A DNA stretch of 64,000 nucleotides, from assembly GCF_954871325.1 (NCBI RefSeq), contig NW_027051134.1, positions 1 through 64,000 on the forward strand, in the 5' to 3' direction. Each line of letters starts with the position of its first letter. The first letter of the stretch is position 1. Below are positions 36,666-52,239 of this stretch, in pieces. Under the pieces are notes generated by a model. The model was not told where the DNA came from. It made no database searches and saw only the letters and a program-made list of their open reading frames with translations. A program made the position numbers and the translations under genes. The stretch comes from Gordionus sp. m RMFG-2023. Its lineage: Eukaryota; Nematomorpha; Gordioida; Chordodea; Parachordodidae.

Positions 36666-39600
36666 TCATTGAACTCAGAATTTAATTTCCTATCCAAAAC
36701 CGCTTAGATGTATTTTTTTACGTTTCTGGTTCACAAAATAAATTTTTTGTCGGAAAAGATCTTGAATATAATTATATCATTGAACTCAGAATTTAATTTC
36801 CTATCCAAAACCGCTTAGATGTATTTTTTTACGTTTCCGTTTCACAAAATAAATTTTTTGTCGCGAAAGACATTTATAGGGGAAAGGCTAACATCTTAAA
36901 CGTAATTTTGAATATAATTATATCATTGAACACAGAATTTAATTTCCTATCCAAAACCGCTTAGATGTATTTTTTTACGTTTCCGTTTCACAAAATAAAT
37001 TTTTTGTCGCGAAAGACATTTATAGGGGAAATGCTAACATCTTAAACGTAATTTTGAATATAATTATATCATTGAACTCAGAATTTAATTTCCTATCCAA
37101 AACCGCTTAGATGTATATTTTAACGTTTCCTTTTCACAAAATAAATTTTTTGTCGAGAAAGACATTTATAGAGGAAAGGCTAACATCTTAAACGTAATTT
37201 TGAATATAATTATATCATTGAACACAGAATTTAATTCTCTATCCAAAACCGCTTAGATGTATATTTTAACGTTTCCTTTTCACAAAATAAATTTTTTGTC
37301 GCGAAAGACATTTATAGAGGAAAGGCTAACATCTTAAACGTAATTTTGAATATAATTATATCATTGAACACAGAATTTAATTTCCTATCCAAAACCGCTT
37401 AGATGTATTTTTTTACGTTTCCGTTTCACAAAATAAATTTTTTGTCGGAAAAGATTTTGAATATAATTATATCATTGAACTCAGAATTTAATTTCCTATC
37501 CAAAACCGCTTAGATGTATTTTTTTACGTTTCCGTTTCACAAAATAAATTTTTTGTCGCGAAAGACATTTATAGGGGAAAGGCTAACATCTTAAACGTAA
37601 TTTTGAATATAATTATATCATTGAACACAGAATTTAATTTCCTATCCAAAACCGCTTAGATGTATTTTTTTACGTTTCCGTTTCACAAAATAAATTTTTT
37701 GTCGCGAAAGACATTTATAGGGGAAATGCTAACATCTTAAACGTAATTTTGAATATAATTATATCATTGAACTCAGAATTTAATTTCCTATCCAAAACCG
37801 CTTAGATGTATATTTTAACGTTTCCTTTTCACAAAATAAATTTTTTGTCGAGAAAGACATTTATAGAGGAAAGGCTAACATCTTAAACGTAATTTTGAAT
37901 ATAATTATATCATTGAACACAGAATTTAATTCTCTATCCAAAACCGCTTAGATGTATATTTTAACGTTTCCTTTTCACAAAATAAATTTTTTGTCGCGAA
38001 AGACATTTATAGAGGAAAGGCTAACATCTTAAACGTAATTTTGAATATAATTATATCATTGAACTCAGAATTTAATTTCCTATCCAAAACCGCTTAGATG
38101 TATTTTTTTACGTTTCTGGTTCACAAAATAAATTTTTTGTCGGAAAAGATTTTGAATATAATTATATCATTGAACTCAGAATTTAATTTCCTATCCAAAA
38201 CCGCTTAGATGTATTTTTTTACGTTTCCGTTTCACAAAATAAATTTTTTGTCGCGAAAGACATTTATAGGGGAAAGGCTAACATCTTAAACGTAATTTTG
38301 AATATAATTATATCATTGAACACAGAATTTAATTTCCTATCCAAAACCGCTTAGATGTATTTTTTTACGTTTCCGTTTCACAAAATAAATTTTTTGTCGC
38401 GAAAGACATTTATAGGGGAAAGGCTAACATCTTAAACGTAATTTTGAATATAATTATATCATTGAACACAGAATTTAATTTCCTATCCAAAACCGCTTAG
38501 ATGTATTTTTTTACGTTCACAAAATAAATATTTTATCGCTAAAGACATTTATATGGGAAAGGCTAACATCTTAAACGTAATTTTGAATATAATTATATCA
38601 TTGAACACAGAATTTAATTCTCTATCCAAAACCGCTTAGATGTATATTTTAACGTTTCCGTTTCACAAAATAAATTTTTTGTCGCGAAAGACATTTATAG
38701 GGGAAAGGCTAACATCTTAAACGTAATTTTGAATATAATTATATCATTGAACACAGAATTTAATTTCCTATCCAAAACCGCTTAGATGTATTTTTTTACG
38801 TTCACAAAATAAATTTTTTGTCGCGAAAGACATTTATAGGGGAAAGGCTAACATCTTAAACGTAATTTTGAATATAATTATATCATTGAACACAGAATTT
38901 AATTCTCTATCCAAAACCGCTTAGATGTATATTTTAACGTTTCCTTTTCACAAAATAAATTTTTTGTCGCGAAAGACATTTATAGAGGAAAGGCTAACAT
39001 CTTAAACGTAATTTTGAATATAATTATATCATTGAACTCAGAATTTAATTTCCTATCCAAAACCGCTTAGATGTATTTTTTTACGTTTCTGGTTCTCAAA
39101 ATAAATTTTTTGTCGGAAAAGATTTTGAATATAATTATATCATTGAACTCAGAATTTAATTTCCTATCCAAAACCGCTTAGATGTATTTTTTTACGTTTC
39201 CGTTTCACAAAATAAATTTTTTGTCGCGAAAGACATTTATAGGGGAAAGGCTAACATCTTAAACGTAATTTTGAATATAATTATATCATTGAACACAGAA
39301 TTTAATTTCCTATCCAAAACCGCTTAGATGTATTTTTTTACGTTCACAAAATAAATATTTTATCGCGAAAGACATTTATATGGGAAAGGCTAACATCTTA
39401 AACGTAATTTTGAATATAATTATATCATTAAACTCAGAATTTAACCGCTTAGATGTATTTTTTTACGTCTAAGGTTCACAAAATAAATTTTTGTCGCGAA
39501 AGACATTTATAGGGGAAAGGCTAACATCTTAAACGTAATTTTAAATATAATTATATCATTGAACTCAGAATTTAATTCTCTATCCAAAACCGCTTAGATG

Positions 39601-40431
39601 TATTTATTTACGTTTCCGTTTCACAAAATAAATTGTTTGTCGCGAAAGACATTTATAGAGGAATGGCTAACATCTTAAGCGTAATTTTGAATATAATTAT
39701 ATCATTGAACTCAGAATTTAATTCTCTATCCAAAACCGCTTAGATGTATTTTTTTACGTTTCCGTTTCACAAAATAAATTTTTTGTCGCGAAAGACATTT
39801 ATAGGGGAAATGCTAACATCTTAAACGTAATTTTGAATATAATTATATCATTGAACTCAGAATTTAATTTCCTATCCAAAACCGCTTAGATGTATATTTT
39901 AACGTTTCCTTTTCACAAAATAAATTTTTTGTCGAGAAAGACATTTATAGAGGAAAGGCTAACATCTTAAACGTAATTTTGAATATAATTATATCATTGA
40001 ACTCAGAATTTAATTTCCTATCCAAAACCGCTTAGATGTATATTTTAACGTTTCCTTTTCACAAAATAAATTTTTTGTCGCGAAAGACATTTATAGAGGA
40101 AATGCTAACATCTTAAACGTAATTTTGAATATAATTATATCATTGAACTCAGAATTTAATTTCCTATCCAAAACCGCTTAGATGTATTTTTTTACGTTTC
40201 CGTTTCACAAAATAAATTGTTTGTCGCGAAAGACATTTATAGAGGAATGGCTAACATCTTAAGCGTAATTTTGAATATAATTATATCATTGAACTCAGAA
40301 TTTAATTCTCTATCCAAAACCGCTTAGATGTATTTTTTTACGTTTCCGTTTCACAAAATAAATTTTTTGTCGCGAAAGACATTTATAGGGGAAATGCTAA
40401 CATCTTAAACGTAATTTTGAATATAATTATA
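36666..40431 (+). repeat. 3,766-bp higher-order repeat, copy 2
   Basis: Second copy of 32900-36665. A GGAAAAGATCTTGAATAT variant (36,760) distinguishes it from the GATTTTGAAT of copy 1 and is repeated later near 40,525, 43,190 and 47,870. That shows exchange with the blocks to its right. Confidence 0.75.
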
Positions 40432-43400
40432 TCATTGAACTCAGAATTTAATTTCCTATCCAAAACCGCTTAGATGTATTTTTTTACGTTTCTGGTTCAC
40501 AAAATAAATTTTTTGTCGGAAAAGATCTTGAATATAATTATATCATTGAACTCAGAATTTAATTTCCTATCCAAATCCGCTTAGATGTATTTTTTTACGT
40601 TTCCGTTTAACAAAATAAATTTTTTGTCGCGAAAGACATTTATAGGGGAAAGGCTAACATCTTAAACCTAATTTTGAATATAATTATATCATTGAACACA
40701 GAATTTAATTTCCTATCCAAAACCGCTTAGATGTATTTTTTTACGTTTCCGTTTCACAAAATAAATTTTTTGTCGCGAAAGACATTTATAGGGGAAAGGC
40801 TAACATCTTAAACGTAATTTTGAATATAATTATATCATTGAACACAGAATTTAATTTCCTATCCAAAACCGCTTAGATGTATTTTTTTACGTTTCCGTTT
40901 CACAAAATAAATTTTTTGTCGCGAAAGACATTTATAGGGGAAATGCTAACATCTTAAACGTAATTTTGAATATAATTATATCATTGAACTCAGAATTTAA
41001 TTTCCTATAAAAAACCGCTTAGATGTATATTTTAACGTTTCCTTTTCACAAAATAAATTTTTTGTCGAGAAAGACATTTATAGAGGAAAGGCTAACATCT
41101 TAAACGTAATTTTGAATATAATTATATCATTGAACACAGAATTTAATTCTCTATCCAAAACCGCTTAGATGTATATTTTAACGTTTCCTTTTCACAAAAT
41201 AAATTTTTTGTCGCGAAAGACATTTATAGAGGAAAGGCTAACATCTTAAACGTAATTTTGAATATAATTATATCATTGAACTCAGAATTTAATTTCCTAT
41301 CCAAATACGCTTAGATGTATTTTTTTACGTTCACAAAATAAATATTTTATCGCGAAAGACATTTATATGGGAAAGGCTAACATCTTAAACGTAATTTTGA
41401 ATATAATTATATCATTGAACACAGAATTTAATTCTCTATCCAAAACCGCTTAGATGTATATTTTAACGTTTCCTTTTCACAAAATAAATTTTTTGTCGCG
41501 AAAGACATTTATAGAGGAAAGGCTAACATCTTAAACGTAATTTTGAATATAATTATATCATTGAACTCAGAATTTAATTTCCTATCCAAATACGCTTAGA
41601 TGTATTTTTTTACGTTCACAAAATAAATATTTTATCGCGAAAGACATTTATATGGGAAAGGCTAACATCTTAAACGTAATTTTGAATATAATTATATCAT
41701 TGAACTCAGAATTTAATTTCCTATCCAAAACCGCTTAGATGTATTTTTTTACGTTTCTGGTTCTCAAAATAAATTTTTTGTCGGAAAAGATTTTGAATAT
41801 AATTATATCATTGAACTCAGAATTTAATTTCCTATCCAAAACCGCTTAGATGTATATTTTAACGTTTCCTTTTCACAAAATAAATTTTTTGTCGCGAAAG
41901 ACATTTATAGGGGAAAGGCTAACATCTTAAACGTAATTTTGAATATAATTATATCATTGAACACAGAATTTAATTTCCTATCCAAAACCGCTTAGATGTA
42001 TTTTTTTACGTTCACAAAATAAATATTTTATCGCGAAAGACATTTATATGGGAAAGGCTAACATCTTAAACGTAATTTTGAATATAATTATATCATTAAA
42101 CTCAGAATTTAACCGCTTAGATGTATTTTTTTACGTCTAAGGTTCACAAAATAAATTTTTGTCGCGAAAGACATTTATAGGGGAAAGGCTAACATCTTAA
42201 ACGTAATTTTAAATATAATTATATCATTGAACTCAGAATTTAATTCTCTATCCAAAACCGCTTAGATGTATTTATTTACGTTTCCGTTTCACAAAATAAA
42301 TTGTTTGTCGCGAAAGACATTTATAGAGGAATGGCTAACATCTTAAGCGTAATTTTGAATATAATTATATCATTGAACTCAGAATTTAATTCTCTATCCA
42401 AAACCGCTTAGATGTATTTTTTTACGTTTCCGTTTCACAAAATAAATTTTTTGTCGCGAAAGACATTTATAGGGGAAATGCTAACATCTTAAACGTAATT
42501 TTGAATATAATTATATCATTGAACTCAGAATTTAATTTCCTATCCAAAACCGCTTAGATGTATATTTTAACGTTTCCTTTTCACAAAATAAATTTTTTGT
42601 CGAGAAAGACATTTATAGAGGAAAGGCTAACATCTTAAACGTAATTTTGAATATAATTATATCATTGAACTCAGAATTTAATTTCCTATCCAAAACCGCT
42701 TAGATGTATATTTTAACGTTTCCTTTTCACAAAATAAATTTTTTGTCGCGAAAGACATTTATAGAGGAAATGCTAACATCTTAAACGTAATTTTGAATAT
42801 AATTATATCATTGAACTCAGAATTTAATTTCCTATCCAAAACCGCTTAGATGTATTTTTTTACGTTTCCGTTTCACAAAATAAATTGTTTGTCGCGAAAG
42901 ACATTTATAGAGGAATGGCTAACATCTTAAGCGTAATTTTGAATATAATTATATCATTGAACTCAGAATTTAATTCTCTATCCAAAACCGCTTAGATGTA
43001 TTTTTTTACGTTTCCGTTTCACAAAATAAATTTTTTGTCGCGAAAGACATTTATAGGGGAAATGCTAACATCTTAAACGTAATTTTGAATATAATTATAT
43101 CATTGAACTCAGAATTTAATTTCCTATCCAAAACCGCTTAGATGTATTTTTTTACGTTTCTGGTTCACAAAATAAATTTTTTGTCGGAAAAGATCTTGAA
43201 TATAATTATATCATTGAACTCAGAATTTAATTTCCTATCCAAATCCGCTTAGATGTATTTTTTTACGTTTCCGTTTAACAAAATAAATTTTTTGTCGCGA
43301 AAGACATTTATAGGGGAAAGGCTAACATCTTAAACCTAATTTTGAATATAATTATATCATTGAACACAGAATTTAATTTCCTATCCAAAACCGCTTAGAT

Positions 43401-44800
43401 GTATTTTTTTACGTTTCCGTTTCACAAAATAAATTTTTTGTCGCGAAAGACATTTATAGGGGAAAGGCTAACATCTTAAACGTAATTTTGAATATAATTA
43501 TATCATTGAACACAGAATTTAATTTCCTATCCAAAACCGCTTAGATGTATTTTTTTACGTTTCCGTTTCACAAAATAAATTTTTTGTCGCGAAAGACATT
43601 TATAGGGGAAATGCTAACATCTTAAACGTAATTTTGAATATAATTATATCATTGAACTCAGAATTTAATTTCCTATAAAAAACCGCTTAGATGTATATTT
43701 TAACGTTTCCTTTTCACAAAATAAATTTTTTGTCGAGAAAGACATTTATAGAGGAAAGGCTAACATCTTAAACGTAATTTTGAATATAATTATATCATTG
43801 AACACAGAATTTAATTCTCTATCCAAAACCGCTTAGATGTATATTTTAACGTTTCCTTTTCACAAAATAAATTTTTTGTCGCGAAAGACATTTATAGAGG
43901 AAAGGCTAACATCTTAAACGTAATTTTGAATATAATTATATCATTGAACTCAGAATTTAATTTCCTATCCAAATACGCTTAGATGTATTTTTTTACGTTC
44001 ACAAAATAAATATTTTATCGCGAAAGACATTTATATGGGAAAGGCTAACATCTTAAACGTAATTTTGAATATAATTATATCATTGAACACAGAATTTAAT
44101 TCTCTATCCAAAACCGCTTAGATGTATATTTTAACGTTTCCGTTTCACAAAATAAATTTTTTGTCGCGAAAGACATTTATAGGGGAAATGCTAACATCTT
44201 AAACGTAATTTTGAATATAATTATATCATTGAACTCAGAATTTAATTTCCTATAAAAAACCGCTTAGATGTATATTTTAACGTTTCCTTTTCACAAAATA
44301 AATTTTTTGTCGAGAAAGACATTTATAGAGGAAAGGCTAACATCTTAAACGTAATTTTGAATATAATTATATCATTGAACACAGAATTTAATTCTCTATC
44401 CAAAACCGCTTAGATGTATATTTTAACGTTTCCTTTTCACAAAATAAATTTTTTGTCGCGAAAGACATTTATAGAGGAAAGGCTAACATCTTAAACGTAA
44501 TTTTGAATATAATTATATCATTGAACTCAGAATTTAATTTCCTATCCAAATACGCTTAGATGTATTTTTTTACGTTCACAAAATAAATATTTTATCGCGA
44601 AAGACATTTATATGGGAAAGGCTAACATCTTAAACGTAATTTTGAATATAATTATATCATTGAACTCAGAATTTAATTTCCTATAAAAAACCGCTTAGAT
44701 GTATATTTTAACGTTTCCTTTTCACAAAATAAATTTTTTGTCGAGAAAGACATTTATAGAGGAAAGGCTAACATCTTAAACGTAATTTTGAATATAATTA
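39465..44800 (+). repeat. 2,668-bp higher-order repeat, two copies
   Basis: ACGTCTAAGG at 39465 and 42133, and the rare CGTTTAACAAAATAAA at about 40606 and 43274, are each 2,668 bp apart. Both copies include the TTCCTATAAAAAACCGC unit and the CCTATCCAAATACGC unit. The rare marker occurs again near 47,950 and, more remotely, near 27,820. Confidence 0.75.
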
Positions 44801-47800
44801 TATCATTGAACACAGAATTTAATTTCCTATCCAAAACCGCTTAGATGTATTTTTTTACGTTTCCGTTTCACAAAATAAATTTTTTGTCGCGAAAGACATT
44901 TATAGGAGAAAGGCTAACATCTTAAACGTAATTTTGAATATAATTATATCATTGAACACAGAATTTAATTTCCTATCCAAAACCGCTTAGATGTATTTTT
45001 TTAGGTTTCCGTTTCACAAAATAAATTTTTTGTCGCGAAAGACATTTATAGGGGAAATGCTAACATCTTAAACGTAATTTTGAATATAATTATATCATTG
45101 AACTCAGAATTTAATTTCCTATCCAAAACCGCTTAGATGTATTTTTTTAGGTTTCCGTTTCACAAAATAAATTTTTTGTCGCGAAAGACATTTATAGGGG
45201 AAATGCTAACATCTTAAACGTAATTTTGAATATAATTATATCATTGAACTCAGAATTTAATTTCCTATCCAAAACCGCTTAGATGTATATTTTAACGTTT
45301 CCGTTTCACAAAATAAATTTTTTGTCGCGAAAGACATTTATAGGGGAAATGCTAACATCTTAAACGTAATTTTGAATATAATTATATCATTGAACTCAGA
45401 ATTTAATTTCCTATCCAAAACCGCTTAGATGTATTTTTTTACGTTTCTGGTTCTCAAAATAAATTTTTTGTCGGAAAAGATTTTGAATATAATTATATCA
45501 TTGAACTCAGAATTTAATTTCCTATCCAAAACCGCTTAGATGTATTTTTTTACGTTTCCGTTTCACAAAATAAATTTTTTGTCGCGAAAGACATTTATAG
45601 GGGAAAGGCTAACATCTTAAACGTAATTTTGAATATAATTATATCATTGAACACAGAATTTAATTTCCTATCCAAAACCGCTTAGATGTATTTTTTTACG
45701 TTTCCTTTTCACAAAATAAATTTTTTGTCGAGAAAGATATTTATAGAGGAAAGGCTAACTTCTTAAACGTAATTTTGAATATAATTATATCATTGAAATC
45801 AGAATTTAATTTCCTATCCAAAACCGCTTAGATGTATATTTTAACGTTTCCTTTTCACAAAATAAATTTTTTGTCGCGAAAGACCTTTATAGAGGAAAGG
45901 CTAACATCTTAAACGTAATTTTGAATATAATTATATCATTCAACTCAGAATTTAATTTCCTATCCAAAACCGCTTAGATGTATTTTTTTACGTTTCTGGT
46001 TCACAAAATAAATTTTTTGTCGGAAAAGATTTTGAATATAATTATATCATTGAACTCAGAATTTAATTTCCTATCCAAAACCGCTTAGATGTATTTTTTT
46101 ACGTTTCCGTTTCACAAAATAAATTTTTTGTCGCGAAAGACATTTATAGGGGAAAGGCTAACATCTTAAACGTAATTTTGAATATAATTATATCATTGAA
46201 CTCAGAATTTAATTTCCTATCCAAAACCGCTTAGATGTATTTTTTTACGTTTCCGTTTCACAAAATAAATTTTTTGTCGCGAAAGACATTTATAGGGGAA
46301 AGGCTAACATCTTAAACGTAATTTTGAATATAATTATATCATTGAACACAGAATTTAATTTCCTATCCAAAACCGCTTAGATGTATTTTTTTACGTTCAC
46401 AAAATAAATATTTTATCGCGAAAGACATTTATATGGGAAAGGCTAACATCTTAAACGTAATTTTGAATATAATTATATCATTAAACTCAGAATTTAACCG
46501 CTTAGATGTATTTTTTTACGTCTAAGGTTCACAAAATAAATTTTTGTCGCGAAAGACATTTATAGGGGAAAGGCTAACATCTTAAACGTAATTTTAAATA
46601 TAATTATATCATTGAACTCAGAATTTAATTCTCTATCCAAAACCGCTTAGATGTATTTTTTTACGTTTCCGTTTCACAAAATAAATTGTTTGTCGCGAAA
46701 GACATTTATAGAGGAATGGCTAACATCTTAAGCGTAATTTTGAATATAATTATATCATTGAACTCAGAATTTAATTCTCTATCCAAAACCGCTTAGATGT
46801 ATTTTTTTACGTTTCCGTTTCACAAAATAAATTTTTTGTCGCGAAAGACATTTATAGGGGAAATGCTAACATCTTAAACGTAATTTTGAATATAATTATA
46901 TCATTGAACTCAGAATTTAATTCTCTATCCAAAACCGCTTAGATGTATTTTTTTACGTTTCCGTTTCACAAAATAAATTGTTTGTCGCGAAAGACATTTA
47001 TAGAGGAATGGCTAACATCTTAAGCGTAATTTTGAATATAATTATATCATTGAACTCAGAATTTAATTCTCTATCCAAAACCGCTTAGATGTATTTTTTT
47101 ACGTTTCCGTTTCACAAAATAAATTTTTTGTCGCGAAAGACATTTATAGGGGAAATGCTAACATCTTAAACGTAATTTTGAATATAATTATATCATTGAA
47201 CTCAGAATTTAATTTCCTATCCAAAACCGCTTAGATGTATATTTTAACGTTTCCTTTTCACAAAATAAATTTTTTGTCGAGAAAGACATTTATAGAGGAA
47301 AGGCTAACATCTTAAACGTAATTTTGAATATAATTATATCATTGAACTCAGAATTTAATTTCCTATCCAAAACCGCTTAGATGTATATTTTAACGTTTCC
47401 TTTTCACAAAATAAATTTTTTGTCGCGAAAGACATTTATAGAGGAAATGCTAACATCTTAAACGTAATTTTGAATATAATTATATCATTGAACTCAGAAT
47501 TTAATTTCCTATCCAAAACCGCTTAGATGTATTTTTTTACGTTTCCGTTTCACAAAATAAATTGTTTGTCGCGAAAGACATTTATAGAGGAATGGCTAAC
47601 ATCTTAAGCGTAATTTTGAATATAATTATATCATTGAACTCAGAATTTAATTCTCTATCCAAAACCGCTTAGATGTATTTTTTTACGTTTCCGTTTCACA
47701 AAATAAATTTTTTGTCGCGAAAGACATTTATAGGGGAAATGCTAACATCTTAAACGTAATTTTGAATATAATTATATCATTGAACTCAGAATTTAATTTC

Positions 47801-50800
47801 CTATCCAAAACCGCTTAGATGTATTTTTTTACGTTTCTGGTTCACAAAATAAATTTTTTGTCGGAAAAGATCTTGAATATAATTATATCATTGAACTCAG
47901 AATTTAATTTCCTATCCAAATCCGCTTAGATGTATTTTTTTACGTTTCCGTTTAACAAAATAAATTTTTTGTCGCGAAAGACATTTATAGGGGAAAGGCT
48001 AACATCTTAAACCTAATTTTGAATATAATTATATCATTGAACACAGAATTTAATTTCCTATCCAAAACCGCTTAGATGTATTTTTTTACGTTTCCGTTTC
48101 ACAAAATAAATTTTTTGTCGCGAAAGACATTTATAGGGGAAAGGCTAACATCTTAAACGTAATTTTGAATATAATTATATCATTGAACACAGAATTTAAT
48201 TTCCTATCCAAAACCGCTTAGATGTATTTTTTTACGTTTCCGTTTCACAAAATAAATTTTTTGTCGCGAAAGACATTTATAGGGGAAATGCTAACATCTT
48301 AAACGTAATTTTGAATATAATTATATCATTGAACTCAGAATTTAATTTCCTATAAAAAACCGCTTAGATGTATATTTTAACGTTTCCTTTTCACAAAATA
48401 AATTTTTTGTCGAGAAAGACATTTATAGAGGAAAGGCTAACATCTTAAACGTAATTTTGAATATAATTATATCATTGAACACAGAATTTAATTCTCTATC
48501 CAAAACCGCTTAGATGTATATTTTAACGTTTCCTTTTCACAAAATAAATTTTTTGTCGCGAAAGACATTTATAGAGGAAAGGCTAACATCTTAAACGTAA
48601 TTTTGAATATAATTATATCATTGAACTCAGAATTTAATTTCCTATCCAAATACGCTTAGATGTATTTTTTTACGTTCACAAAATAAATATTTTATCGCGA
48701 AAGACATTTATATGGGAAAGGCTAACATCTTAAACGTAATTTTGAATATAATTATATCATTGAACACAGAATTTAATTCTCTATCCAAAACCGCTTAGAT
48801 GTATATTTTAACGTTTCCTTTTCACAAAATAAATTTTTTGTCGCGAAAGACATTTATAGAGGAAAGGCTAACATCTTAAACGTAATTTTGAATATAATTA
48901 TATCATTGAACTCAGAATTTAATTTCCTATCCAAATACGCTTAGATGTATTTTTTTACGTTCACAAAATAAATATTTTATCGCGAAAGACATTTATATGG
49001 GAAAGGCTAACATCTTAAACGTAATTTTGAATATAATTATATCATTGAACTCAGAATTTAATTTCCTATCCAAAACCGCTTAGATGTATTTTTTTACGTT
49101 TCTGGTTCTCAAAATAAATTTTTTGTCGGAAAAGATTTTGAATATAATTATATCATTGAACTCAGAATTTAATTTCCTATCCAAAACCGCTTAGATGTAT
49201 ATTTTAACGTTTCCTTTTCACAAAATAAATTTTTTGTCGCGAAAGACATTTATAGAGGAAAGGCTAACATCTTAAACGTAATTTTGAATATAATAATATC
49301 ATTGAACTCAGAATTTAATTTCCTATCCAAAACCGCTTAGATGTATTTTTTTACGTTTCTGGTTCTCAAAATAAATTTTTTGTCGGAAAAGATTTTGAAT
49401 ATAATTATATCATTGAACTCAGAATTTAATTTCCTATCCAAAACCGCTTAGATGTATTTTTTTACGTTTCCGTTTCACAAAATAAATTTTTTGTCGCGAA
49501 AGACATTTATAGGGGAAAGGCTAACATCTTAAACGTAATTTTGAATATAATTATATCATTGAACACAGTAATTTCCTATCCAAAACCGCTTAGATGTATT
49601 TTTTTACGTTCACAAAATAAATATTTTATCGCGAAAGACATTTATATGGGAAAGGCTAACATCTTAAACGTAATTTTGAATATAATTATATCATTAAACT
49701 CAGAATTTAACCGCTTAGATGTATTTTTTTACGTCTAAGGTTCACAAAATAAATTTTTGTCGCGAAAGACATTTATAGGGGAAAGGCTAACATCTTAAAC
49801 GTAATTTTAAATATAATTATATCATTGAACTCAGAATTTAATTCTCTATCCAAAACCGCTTAGATGTATTTTTTTACGTTTCCGTTTCACAAAATAAATT
49901 GTTTGTCGCGAAAGACATTTATAGAGGAATGGCTAACATCTTAAGCGTAATTTTGAATATAATTATATCATTGAACTCAGAATTTAATTCTCTATCCAAA
50001 ACCGCTTAGATGTATTTTTTTACGTTTCCGTTTCACAAAATAAATTTTTTGTCGCGAAAGACATTTATAGGGGAAATGCTAACATCTTAAACGTAATTTT
50101 GAATATAATTATATCATTGAACTCAGAATTTAATTTCCTATCCAAAACCGCTTAGATGTATATTTTAACGTTTCCTTTTCACAAAATAAATTTTTTGTCG
50201 AGAAAGACTTTTATAGAGGAAAGGCTAACATCTTAAACGTAATTTTGAATATAATTATATCATTGAACTCAGAATTTAATTTCCTATCCAAAACCGCTTA
50301 GATGTATATTTTAACGTTTCCTTTTCACAAAATAAATTTTTTGTCGCGAAAGACATTTATAGAGGAAAGGCTAACATCTTAAACGTAATTTTGAATATAA
50401 TTATATCATTGAACTCAGAATTTAATTTCCTATCCAAAACAGCTTAGATGTATTTTTTTACGTTTCTGGTTCACAAAATAAATTTTTTGTCGGAAAAGAT
50501 TTTGAATATAATTATATCATTGAACTCAGAATTTAATTTCCTATCCAAAACCGCTTAGATGTATTTTTTTACGTTTCCGTTTCACAAAATAAATTTTTTG
50601 TCGCGAAAGACATTTATAGGAGAAAGGCTAACATCTTAAACGTAATTTTGAATATAATTATATCATTGAACACAGAATTTAATTTCCTATCCAAAACCGC
50701 TTAGATGTATTTTTTTAGGTTTCCGTTTCACAAAATAAATTTTTTGTCGCGAAAGACATTTATAGGGGAAATGCTAACATCTTAAACGTAATTTTGAATA

Positions 50801-52239
50801 TAATTATATCATTGAACTCAGAATTTAATTTCCTATCCAAAACCGCTTAGATGTATTTTTTTACGTTTCCGTTTCACAAAATAAATTTTTTGTCGCGAAA
50901 GACATTTATAGGAGAAAGGCTAACATCTTAAACGTAATTTTGAATATAATTATATCATTGAACACAGAATTTAATTTCCTATCCAAAACCGCTTAGATGT
51001 ATTTTTTTAGGTTTCCGTTTCACAAAATAAATTTTTTGTCGCGAAAGACATTTATAGGGGAAATGCTAACATCTTAAACGTAATTTTGAATATAATTATA
51101 TCATTGAACTCAGAATTTAATTTCCTATCCAAAACCGCTTAGATGTATTTTTTTAGGTTTCCGTTTCACAAAATAAATTTTTTGTCGCGAAAGACATTTA
51201 TAGGGGAAATGCTAACATCTTAAACGTAATTTTGAATATAATTATATCATTGAACTCAGAATTTAATTTCCTATCCAAAACCGCTTAGATGTATATTTTA
51301 ACGTTTCCGTTTCACAAAATAAATTTTTTGTCGCGAAAGACATTTATAGGGGAAATGCTAACATCTTAAACGTAATTTTGAATATAATTATATCATTGAA
51401 CTCAGAATTTAATTTCCTATCCAAAACCGCTTAGATGTATTTTTTTACGTTTCTGGTTCTCAAAATAAATTTTTTGTCGGAAAAGATTTTGAATATAATT
51501 ATATCATTGAACTCAGAATTTAATTTCCTATCCAAAACCGCTTAGATGTATTTTTTTACGTTTCCTTTTCACAAAATAAATTTTTTGTCGAGAAAGATAT
51601 TTATAGAGGAAAGGCTAACTTCTTAAACGTAATTTTGAATATAATTATATCATTGAAATCAGAATTTAATTTCCTATCCAAAACCGCTTAGATGTATATT
51701 TTAACGTTTCCTTTTCACAAAATAAATTTTTTGTCGCGAAAGACCTTTATAGAGGAAAGGCTAACATCTTAAACGTAATTTTGAATATAATTATATCATT
51801 GAACACAGAATTTAATTTCCTATCCAAAACCGCTTAGATGTATTTTTTTACGTTTCCTTTTCACAAAATAAATTTTTTGTCGAGAAAGATATTTATAGAG
51901 GAAAGGCTAACTTCTTAAACGTAATTTTGAATATAATTATATCATTGAAATCAGAATTTAATTTCCTATCCAAAACCGCTTAGATGTATATTTTAACGTT
52001 TCCTTTTCACAAAATAAATTTTTTGTCGCGAAAGACATTTATAGAGGAAAGGCTAACATCTTAAACGTAATTTTGAATATAATTATATCATTGAACTCAG
52101 AATTTAATTTCCTATCCAAAACAGCTTAGATGTATTTTTTTACGTTTCTGGTTCACAAAATAAATTTTTTGTCGGAAAAGATTTTGAATATAATTATATC
52201 ATTGAACTCAGAATTTAATTTCCTATCCAAAACCGCTTA

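Noticed and set aside
49541-49738. 65-codon open frame inside the satellite
   Set aside because: It exists only because one monomer has a small deletion near 49568 (CACAGTAATTTCC) that shifts the frame past the usual stops. The peptide is plain monomer translation.
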